From VBDM01 sp035519135 (GTDB lineage: Bacteria; Pseudomonadota; Gammaproteobacteria; Burkholderiales; SG8-39), in the NCBI GenBank assembly GCA_035519135.1, contig DATIWX010000125.1, positions 62,001-126,000 of the forward strand: a stretch of DNA of 64,000 nt, given 5' to 3'. Both the position numbers and the translations under genes were made by a program. Positions 24,507-31,350 of this stretch are shown piece after piece; the first letter of the stretch is position 1; the number at the start of each line of letters is the position of its first letter. The notes under the pieces were generated by a model that was not told the origin of the DNA, searched no databases, and worked only from the letters and a program-made list of their open reading frames with translations.

Positions 24507-25786
24507 TGGGCCGCGCAGGTTCTGAACCCGGCGAAGATGTCTCCCCGGTTCGGCTGGTAGAAATTCCGCCAGCTGTTTGCGATCAGGCGCAGAGGCGTCG
24601 CAAAGCTGCCCCCGCGCAGGACTTTGTGCGTCCCGAACCAGGGCTCGGAGTACTCGACATAGGGATCGGGCACGAAGTCCGGATAAGGCGCGAAGGCGCT
24701 CGAAGTCCACTCCCAGACGTTGCCTATCATCTGGCGGCATCCGCCGAAGCTGTCGCCGGAAGCGAACCGCTCCACCGGGACGCGGCCTGCGCCGGTCAGG
24801 TTTGCGCGGCCGACCTCGCCGGCGTTGCCCCAGGGAAAGCGGCGCCGCGCGCCGCCTCTTCCTTCGAGCGAGGCGGCGATCTCCCATTCGGCCTCGCTGG
24901 GCAGGCGCCTGCCGGCGTAGCGGCAGTAGGCGCCGGCCTCGTGCCAATCGACGTGCATGACCGGGAGATCGGGCTGGAGGGGCACCCACTCCGAGAAGCG
25001 GCGCTCGAGCCATTGGCCGTCGCGCTCGCTCCAGTAGCGCGGGGCGCCCGCCTCGCCTTTGCATTCCCAGCCCTCCGCGGACCACCATTCCCGGCGGCGG
25101 TAGCCGCCTTCGCGAACGAACTCCAGGAACTCCCGGTTCGTGACGGGGATCCGCGCGATCCGGAACGGCGCGACTGTTACGGGGTGCGCCCATTTCTCGT
25201 TGTCGAAGTGAAAACCGGAGTTGCGCGAAGCGCCCACGAGATAGGTTCCGCCGGAGACCTCCGCGTCGCCGCGCGGCGTTTCGGTCTCTGTTCCGGCCGA
25301 CGCGGACCCGCTGCGCAGCGGGTCCGCGTAGCCGAGGGTCTGGCGGGTATAGTGAAACGCTTCGGCGTGCATGTCTTCGTGAAAGACAGCGAGCTGGACG
25401 AAATAGTGAAGCCAGGGGTCGTCCTGCGCCCGGTCGAGCCGGGCCAGCACGCGATCGAGGACCCGATCCTGGTAGTCGATCGTTTCGCGCAGGCTCGGGA
25501 GCGGCAGATCCCAGCGCGCGTCGTGGGGGATCTTGGCCGAGTCGTACAGCGCATCGGATCCCGCGAACAGGCTGGCCGCCTGCGACTCGTCCGGGCGCAG
25601 CCTCAGGCACCAGCGTTCCTGGAACCAGGCGACGTGCCCCAGCTCCCACAGCACCGGGTTGACGATCGCACGCCTGGGGCCGAACAATTGCTGGCCTTCG
25701 AGATCTCCGGTGAGCGCGAGGGTGCGCTGCCTGGCGTCGCGCAGCTGCAGCGAGAGCGTGCGGGGATCCCCGTAGAAGGATGACAT
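24503..25786 (-). CDS. senA: Selenoneine synthase SenA (EgtB-like)
   Basis: Predicted non-heme iron enzyme joining a selenosugar to hercynine on the way to selenoneine. The N-terminal DinB-like domain offers the iron ligands His51 (WELGHVAWF) and His136/His140 (VFHEDMHAEAF). The C-terminal FGE-sulfatase-type domain runs from GTYLVGAS to GDIFAGFRTC with NVWEWT and LRGGSFAT. This is EgtB architecture; assignment to SenA rather than EgtB rests on the HEDMHAEA variant and on adjacent senB. The ATG at 25786 (MSSFYGDPRT) is chosen; another in-frame ATG at 25804 would nearly touch senB. Stop overlaps the TrmH-family gene by 4 bp. Confidence 0.85.
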   Translation of the reverse strand: MSSFYGDPRTLSLQLRDARQRTLALTGDLEGQQLFGPRRAIVNPVLWELGHVAWFQERWCLRLRPDESQAASLFAGSDALYDSAKIPHDARWDLPLPSLRETIDYQDRVLDRVLARLDRAQDDPWLHYFVQLAVFHEDMHAEAFHYTRQTLGYADPLRSGSASAGTETETPRGDAEVSGGTYLVGASRNSGFHFDNEKWAHPVTVAPFRIARIPVTNREFLEFVREGGYRRREWWSAEGWECKGEAGAPRYWSERDGQWLERRFSEWVPLQPDLPVMHVDWHEAGAYCRYAGRRLPSEAEWEIAASLEGRGGARRRFPWGNAGEVGRANLTGAGRVPVERFASGDSFGGCRQMIGNVWEWTSSAFAPYPDFVPDPYVEYSEPWFGTHKVLRGGSFATPLRLIANSWRNFYQPNRGDIFAGFRTCAAQ

Positions 25787-25807
25787 GATGCGAGAGCCAA
25801 ACATAAC

Positions 25808-26809
25808 ATGAAAATTGCGCTGATCACGCCGGCGGGAGCGCGCTCGCGAAGCGGCAACCGGCAAACCGCCACGCGCTGGGCAGCAATGCTGAGGTCCCTC
25901 GGCCATGCGGTGCGGATCTCGCGCGTCTGGGACGGCCGGACCGCCGACGCCATGATCGCGCTGCACGCCCGGCGCAGCCGCGCCTCGGTCGCCGCCTTCC
26001 GAGAGAGGCATCCCGAGGCACCCCTGGTCGTCGTTCTCACCGGCACCGACCTGTACCGCGATATCCGCACCGATCGCGGCGCGCGGGCGTCCCTGGGGCT
26101 GGCCGATCGCCTGGTCGTGCTGCAGGACATGGGAAAGACTGAGCTCGCGCCGCAGCTGCGACGCAAGACCCGGGTCATCTACCAGTCGGCACAGACCCCT
26201 TCGTCGGCTCCGAAGCGTTCGCGCCGCTTCCGCGTCGCAGTGCTCGGCCATCTGCGCGAGGAAAAAGATCCCTTCCGTGCTGCGCTCGCGCTGGCGCACC
26301 TGAAAGACCTGCCCGATCTGGAGCTGGTCCATCTGGGCAAAGTGCTTTCCCCCGATATGGAGCGCGAGGCACGGCACCGGATGCGGATCGACGCCCGCTA
26401 TCGCTGGCTGGGGGACGTGCCGCACGCCACCGCACTCCGATGGCTCGCCGGGAGCCGGCTCCTCGTCCTGAGCTCGCGCATGGAAGGCGGCGCCAATGTC
26501 ATCTGCGAAGCTGCCGCAGCGGGCGTGCCCGTGATCGCTTCCCGGATCCCGGGAAATGTCGGAATGCTCGGTCGCGGCTACCCCGGCTATTACCCCCTGG
26601 GGGATGAACGCTCGCTCGCGCGCACCATCCGCCGCGCCGCGCTCGAACCCGCCTACTACCGCCGCCTCAGGCGCCTGACGGTCGCCAGGCGGCCGCTGTT
26701 TCGTCCGGATGCGGAACGCGAAGGACTACGCAGGCTGCTTGCGGAGCTCGAGCGGCCTCAGTCCTCGCGCTCGAGCAGGTCCCGCACCGGCGCGAAACTG
26801 CGGCGATAG
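25808..26809 (+). CDS. senB: Selenosugar synthase SenB (glycosyltransferase-like)
   Basis: A 333-residue GT-B fold protein predicted to couple selenophosphate to a UDP-sugar, giving the selenosugar used by SenA. It begins MKIALITPAGARSRSGNRQTATRWA; the GNRQTA stretch is typical of SenB. The C-terminal donor-binding domain has VLGHLREEKDP, LSSRMEGGANVICEAAAAGVPVIAS and GYPGYYPLGD. No selenophosphate synthetase (SenC/SelD) follows; the next gene is rnhB on the opposite strand, and the two overlap by 52 bp at their 3' ends. Only 21 bp separates this ATG from the senA ATG, and no clear promoter fits there. Confidence 0.87.
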   Translation: MKIALITPAGARSRSGNRQTATRWAAMLRSLGHAVRISRVWDGRTADAMIALHARRSRASVAAFRERHPEAPLVVVLTGTDLYRDIRTDRGARASLGLADRLVVLQDMGKTELAPQLRRKTRVIYQSAQTPSSAPKRSRRFRVAVLGHLREEKDPFRAALALAHLKDLPDLELVHLGKVLSPDMEREARHRMRIDARYRWLGDVPHATALRWLAGSRLLVLSSRMEGGANVICEAAAAGVPVIASRIPGNVGMLGRGYPGYYPLGDERSLARTIRRAALEPAYYRRLRRLTVARRPLFRPDAEREGLRRLLAELERPQSSRSSRSRTGAKLRR

Positions 26810-27342
26810 ACCTCGCAGACGCCGTGGCGGCGCAGGGCCTCCAGGTGCCTCGGCGTCGGATATCCCTTGTGCTCGTCGAACCCGTATTGAGGAAAGCGCT
26901 CGTGAAGACGCCGCATCTCCGCGTCGCGAGCGGTCTTCGCCAGTATGGATGCGGCGGATATCACCTTGACCTTCGCGTCCCCGTCTATGACAGCCCGGGC
27001 CGGGAAAGAGAGCTCGGGACAATGTGCTCCGTCCAGCAGAACCTCGTCGGGTGCAAGATTCAGCGACTCGACGGCACGCCGCATCGCAAGCAGGCTCGCC
27101 TGGAGGATATTCAGGCTGTCGATCTCCTCGACGCTCGCCCACGCTACCGCCCAGGCCAGTGCCCGCTCCTTGATCACCCTGGCGACCTTTTCGCGACGCC
27201 AAGCGCTGAGAAGCTTCGAATCGGCAATGCCGTTCGGGACACGCCGCCCGGGTGGAAAAACGACTGCCGCCGCGAACACCGGTCCGGCGAGCGGTCCCCG
27301 GCCGGCCTCGTCGACGCCGCAGATCAGCCGGGCCGCAACCAC
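26758..27342 (-). CDS. rnhB: Ribonuclease HII
   Basis: Removes RNA from RNA/DNA hybrids, including single misincorporated ribonucleotides. The 194-residue protein has the type 2 RNase H carboxylates in CGVDEAGRGPLAG (Asp11, Glu12), LLDGAHCPEL and VIDGDAKV. No ATG precedes the conserved start; the GTG at 27340-27342 is used and lies inside the end of lpxB (19-bp overlap). It closes the pyrH-to-rnhB cluster and overlaps the convergent senB by 52 bp. Confidence 0.95.
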   Translation of the reverse strand: MVAARLICGVDEAGRGPLAGPVFAAAVVFPPGRRVPNGIADSKLLSAWRREKVARVIKERALAWAVAWASVEEIDSLNILQASLLAMRRAVESLNLAPDEVLLDGAHCPELSFPARAVIDGDAKVKVISAASILAKTARDAEMRRLHERFPQYGFDEHKGYPTPRHLEALRRHGVCEVYRRSFAPVRDLLERED

Positions 27343-28487
27343 GGGAGAAGCGCCTCGCTCGCCCGCGCGGCCGTATCCTTGCGCAGGAGCAGGCGCATCC
27401 GATCCAGGCGTTCGGGAAGCTTGCGCCCGACCACCGGGTCGTTCAGCGAATTCAGCACCGCCTGGGCCAGGTTCTCGGGCGTCGCGTCGCCCTGCAGGAT
27501 CTCGGGCACCACGAATTCTCCGGCGATGATGTTCGGCAGACCCGCATAGGGAACGGTGGCCATCCTCCTCATCATCCAGGCGGTAAGGCCGGCCATCTTG
27601 TAGGTGATGACCATGGGTTTGCGGGCGAGCGCCGTCTCCAGCGTCGCGGTTCCGCTCGCGACCAGCGCAACGTCGCACGCGGCAAGGGCCTCGCGCGCAT
27701 GCCCGAACAGCACGGTTACCGGCAGCTCGGACGCGCCTGCGGTGTAGATCGCCTCCGCGAAGACGGCGCGCGTTTCGCGGCTGATCAGCGGCACGAGAAA
27801 ATGCACGGCCGGCTGGCGCGCCGCAATCAGCAATGCCGTCTGCACGAAGCATAGCGCCATGTAGCGGAGCTCGGATTGCCGGCTGCCCGGGAGCAGTGCG
27901 ATGATCTTGCGCGCCGCGGGGAGCTTCAGCTGCTCGCGCGCTTCCGCGGTCCCGTCGTCGTCGGAGGTCAGGTCGGCGAGCGGGTGACCGACGTAGTCGA
28001 CCGGGACGCCGGCGTCGCGGTAGAGCGGTTCTTCGAAGGGAAACAGCACCAGCATCTTGTCCACCGAAGCCGCAATCGACGACATGCGCCCGCCCCGCCA
28101 GCCCCACAGGGAGGGGCTCACATAGTGCACTGTGGGAATGCCCGAGCGCTTCAGCTTGCGCTCGAGGGACAGGTTGAAATCCGGCGCATCGACGCCGATG
28201 AAGAGCCGGGGCCTCACCTCGATCAGCCGCCGCTGGAGCCTGCGGCGAATCGCGAGGATCTCGAGAAAATGCCGGAGGACCTCGACGTAGCCGCGCACGG
28301 CGAGCTTCTCCATCGGGAACCATGATTCGAAGCCCTGCGCTTCCATCTTCGGCCCGCCGATGCCGGCGAAGCGCAGGCGCGGGGCGCGCTCGCGCAGCGC
28401 GGCTATCAGGTGGGCGCCGAGGAAGTCCCCCGAGGCCTCCCCTGCCACCATGCCTACGAGGATGGAATCGGCTTCCACCGCGGTCAA
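27324..28487 (-). CDS. lpxB: Lipid-A-disaccharide synthase
   Basis: GT19 glycosyltransferase that condenses UDP-2,3-diacylglucosamine with lipid X to form the lipid A disaccharide at the inner membrane. The 387-residue protein shows GEASGDFLGAHL near 16-27, VDAPDFN, HYVSPSLWGWR, the LLPGSRQSE motif and ALVASGTATLETAL. It sits in lpxD-fabZ-lpxA-lpxB-rnhB and overlaps lpxA by 4 bp and rnhB by 19 bp. Confidence 0.96.
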   Translation of the reverse strand: MTAVEADSILVGMVAGEASGDFLGAHLIAALRERAPRLRFAGIGGPKMEAQGFESWFPMEKLAVRGYVEVLRHFLEILAIRRRLQRRLIEVRPRLFIGVDAPDFNLSLERKLKRSGIPTVHYVSPSLWGWRGGRMSSIAASVDKMLVLFPFEEPLYRDAGVPVDYVGHPLADLTSDDDGTAEAREQLKLPAARKIIALLPGSRQSELRYMALCFVQTALLIAARQPAVHFLVPLISRETRAVFAEAIYTAGASELPVTVLFGHAREALAACDVALVASGTATLETALARKPMVITYKMAGLTAWMMRRMATVPYAGLPNIIAGEFVVPEILQGDATPENLAQAVLNSLNDPVVGRKLPERLDRMRLLLRKDTAARASEALLPWLRPG

Positions 28488-29254
28488 CGCACGATACCCC
28501 GCCGTGAGCGTTCGAGAAAATCCGCAAGGATCTTCAGTGCCGGAACCTTCTCCGCTTGCGCTGCAATTGCGCTTCGCGCCTCCTCCAGCGTGAGCCCGGA
28601 GCGGTAGAGGGTCTTGTAGGCGCGCCTGATCTCGGTGATCTGGTCCTCGCTGAAGCCGCGTCGCTTCAATCCCTCCGCGTTGATCCCGAACGCCTTGGCA
28701 TTGTTGCCGGCGGCCATGACGTAAGGGGGCAGATCCTGGAGCAGCAGGGTGGCGCCACCGGTCATGGAGTGCGCTCCGATCATGACGAACTGGTGCACGC
28801 CCGTGAAGCCGCCGAGCACGGCGTAGTCCCCGACGTGGACGTGGCCGGCGATCGAGGCGGCATTGGCGAAGGTCGTGTGATTCCCCACCTGGCAGTCGTG
28901 GGCGACATGCACGTAGGCCATGATCCAGTTGTCGTTGCCGATGCGCGTGACCGTGGCGTCCTGGGCGGTGCCGCAGTTGAAAGTGCAGTACTCGCGAATG
29001 GTGTTGCGGTCGCCTATCTCCAGCCCGGTAGGCTCGCCGCCGTATTTCTTGTCCTGGGGCGTACCGCCGAGGGCGCTGAACGCGTAGATGCGGTTGTGTG
29101 CTCCGATGCGGGTTCTCCCCTCGATCAGGACATGCGGGCCGATCGTGGTCCCCTCGCCGATCTCGACGTGCTCCCCGACGATGCAGTACGGCCCGACCGA
29201 CACGCCTGCGGCGAGCTTCGCCCCCGCGTGAACGATCGCGCTCGGGTGGATCAT
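28484..29254 (-). CDS. lpxA: UDP-N-acetylglucosamine O-acyltransferase
   Basis: First step of lipid A synthesis. The 256-residue protein is a left-handed beta-helix built from hexapeptide repeats (IHPSAIVHAGAKLAAG onward). The catalytic His region reads VHVAHDCQVGNHTTFAN, and GGFTGVHQFVMIG and a helical C-terminal bundle follow. The ATG at 29254 overlaps the fabZ stop by 4 bp; the long open frame upstream is antisense or out-of-frame DNA. Confidence 0.96.
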   Translation of the reverse strand: MIHPSAIVHAGAKLAAGVSVGPYCIVGEHVEIGEGTTIGPHVLIEGRTRIGAHNRIYAFSALGGTPQDKKYGGEPTGLEIGDRNTIREYCTFNCGTAQDATVTRIGNDNWIMAYVHVAHDCQVGNHTTFANAASIAGHVHVGDYAVLGGFTGVHQFVMIGAHSMTGGATLLLQDLPPYVMAAGNNAKAFGINAEGLKRRGFSEDQITEIRRAYKTLYRSGLTLEEARSAIAAQAEKVPALKILADFLERSRRGIVR

Positions 29255-29685
29255 GCCGGCCGAAGCGTGCACAGCAGCGTTGCCTCGGCCGCGAGCGCGT
29301 CCCCGACTCGGGCTTCCGCCGAGAATTTCATCAGCTCCCGGCCGATGCGATCGGCGCTGACCTGGAGCAAGAGCTGGTCGCCGGGAACCACCGGACGCTT
29401 GAATCGCGCATCGTCGATCCCGACGAGGTAGTAGATCGACTTCTCGTCGGATTTCTTTTCGGCGGTGCGGAAGGCCAGCACCGCCGCGGCCTGGGCGAGC
29501 GCCTCCACCACCAGCACGCCCGGCATCACGGGGAGGCGCGGAAAGTGCCCGATGAAAAAGGGTTCGTTGATGGTGACGTTCTTGAGCGCGAGGATGCGCT
29601 TGCCCGGCTCGCACTCCAGGACCCGGTCCACCAGCAGCATGGGATAGCGATGCGGCAGCGTTTCCAGGATCGCGCGGATGTCCAT
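29251..29685 (-). CDS. fabZ: 3-hydroxyacyl-ACP dehydratase FabZ
   Basis: Dehydrates 3-hydroxyacyl-ACP in fatty acid elongation and competes with LpxA and LpxD for hydroxyacyl-ACP. The 144-residue hot-dog fold protein has LPHRYPMLLVDRV near 10-22, GHFPRLPVMPGVLVVEALAQ (catalytic His and Glu) and DDARFKRPVVPGD. It lies 6 bp after lpxD and overlaps lpxA by 4 bp. Confidence 0.97.
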   Translation of the reverse strand: MDIRAILETLPHRYPMLLVDRVLECEPGKRILALKNVTINEPFFIGHFPRLPVMPGVLVVEALAQAAAVLAFRTAEKKSDEKSIYYLVGIDDARFKRPVVPGDQLLLQVSADRIGRELMKFSAEARVGDALAAEATLLCTLRPA

Positions 29686-29691
29686 CGTTCT

Positions 29692-30747
29692 CTACCTCTT
29701 CTTCCTTCTTGTCGCCGGCTTGGACCGTGCTTCCAGCTCACGGACCCGCATCGACAGCCTCTCCAGGCTTCGCAGGTGTGCAAGCGTTCTTGCCCAATCC
29801 CGGCCGGACTCGGCGGGCAGCACGGCAGTATACGTGCCCGCGCCTTTGATCGACTTCGTGACGAACGTGGTCGCAGTGATCGTGACGTGGTCGGCGATCT
29901 CGATGTGGCCCATGATGCGCGCAGCGCCGCCGATGGCGCAGTGCTTGCCGATACGGGTGCTGCCCGCCACGCCCGCACAGGCAGCCATGGCCGTGTGCGC
30001 GCCGACGCGAACGTTGTGGCCGATCTGGATCTGGTTGTCGAGTTTGACCCCGTCCTCGATCACGGTGTCGTCCAGCGCGCCGCGGTCGATGGTGGTGTTC
30101 GCGCCGATCTCGACGTCGTCGCCTATGACGACGCGCCCGGTCTGCGGAATCTTGATCCAGCGCCCTGCCTGCGGCGCCAGGCCGAAACCGTCGGCGCCGA
30201 TCACGGCTCCGGCGTGAATCAGCACGCGCTTGCCGATCGCGCAGCGCGGGTAGATCGTGACCGAGGGACCCAGGCGACCGTCCTCCCCGATCTGCGCGTC
30301 CTCCCCGATGGTGCAGCCGGGGCCGACCACCACACGCTCTCCCAGCCGCGCTCCCCGGCCTACATGGCAGAAAGGTCCCACGGTGACCGATGGCGGAACC
30401 ACGGCACCGGCCTCGACGACCGCTTGGGGATGGATTCCCGGGGCAGGCCGCTCTTCCGGACTGAGCAACTGCGCCGCGAGGGCGTAGTAGAGGTAGGGGT
30501 CATCGCACAGGATTCTCGGCAGCTTCGTCGCCCCTTTCTGCCCCTTCGAAAGGATCACGGCCGAAGCGCGCGTATCGCGCAGTTGCGGCAGGTACTTCGC
30601 GGCGGAGACGAAGGACAGGTCCCCCGCCTGCGCGCTCTCGAGCGTGGCGATCCGCCGGATCTCGACGTCGGAGGCGCCGACCAGGTCACCGCCCAGCTGC
30701 GCCACGATTTCACCGAGCCGACGGATGCGGGGGTTGGATTGCGTCAC
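29692..30747 (-). CDS. lpxD: UDP-3-O-acylglucosamine N-acyltransferase
   Basis: Third lipid A step. The 351-residue protein has the LpxD N-terminal uridine-binding domain (IATLESAQAGDLSFVSAAKYL), a hexapeptide beta-helix with GADGFGLAPQAGRW and IQIGHNVRVGAHT (catalytic His), and a basic helical tail (KPATRRKKR). The frame opens further upstream into skp, but MTQSNPRIRRL, read from a GTG at 30745-30747, gives the family length. 38 bp separate it from skp. Confidence 0.95.
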   Translation of the reverse strand: MTQSNPRIRRLGEIVAQLGGDLVGASDVEIRRIATLESAQAGDLSFVSAAKYLPQLRDTRASAVILSKGQKGATKLPRILCDDPYLYYALAAQLLSPEERPAPGIHPQAVVEAGAVVPPSVTVGPFCHVGRGARLGERVVVGPGCTIGEDAQIGEDGRLGPSVTIYPRCAIGKRVLIHAGAVIGADGFGLAPQAGRWIKIPQTGRVVIGDDVEIGANTTIDRGALDDTVIEDGVKLDNQIQIGHNVRVGAHTAMAACAGVAGSTRIGKHCAIGGAARIMGHIEIADHVTITATTFVTKSIKGAGTYTAVLPAESGRDWARTLAHLRSLERLSMRVRELEARSKPATRRKKR

Positions 30748-30785
30748 GGGTGATCTGCGTTTGAATCGCAGCCGCGGCCCGCGGA

Positions 30786-31328
30786 CTACTTGCCGCCCGG
30801 GCGTGGCTCGCTCAGGACCTTGATGACCTTGTCGGTGATGTCGATGCGACTGCTCGCCCACACTACTTGGTCGTTCTGAAGAACCAAGTCGAGCTTCTCG
30901 GCCTCGGCGACCTGCCTGACGGCCCGGTTGGCGCGCTCGATGACACGCTCGAACTCCTTCTTGCGTTCCTGGGCCAGCTCTTCGTTGAAATCCCTCTGCC
31001 TGCGCTGGAACTCCCGGTTGGCGTCGCCGAACTCGCGCTCGCGCTTCTGGCGTTCGGACTCCGGCATGGTCACGGCGTTCCTCTCCAGGTTTTCCTGCAT
31101 CTTCTTCAATTGCTCCGCCTGCTTGGAGAGATCCTGGGCGCGCTGGGAGAAATCCTGCTCCAGCTTCTTTTGCGCCTGCTGGGCGGGCGGCGCCTCGCGG
31201 AGTATCCGTTCCAGGCTGACGAAACCGATGCTCGTCTGGCCGAGCGCCGGACCAGCAGTCACCAAGAGCCCCATGAGGATGCTGCCCGCACGCGCGAGCG
31301 GCTTCGACTTTGCCGTCAGTCCTGACAT
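30786..31328 (-). CDS. skp: Periplasmic chaperone Skp/OmpH
   Basis: Holds unfolded outer-membrane proteins on their way to the BAM complex. The 180-residue protein has a signal peptide (LARAGSILMGLLVTAGPALG), then IGFVSLERILREAP, and a long charged coiled-coil region at about 50-150 typical of the tentacles. It follows bamA by 22 bp. Confidence 0.93.
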   Translation of the reverse strand: MSGLTAKSKPLARAGSILMGLLVTAGPALGQTSIGFVSLERILREAPPAQQAQKKLEQDFSQRAQDLSKQAEQLKKMQENLERNAVTMPESERQKREREFGDANREFQRRQRDFNEELAQERKKEFERVIERANRAVRQVAEAEKLDLVLQNDQVVWASSRIDITDKVIKVLSEPRPGGK

Positions 31329-31350
31329 GGGACAGGATTATACCGGGGCG

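Noticed and set aside
30747..30861. A longer N-terminus for LpxD
   Set aside because: The added residues overlap skp and do not fit the family; the GTG start gives normal length.
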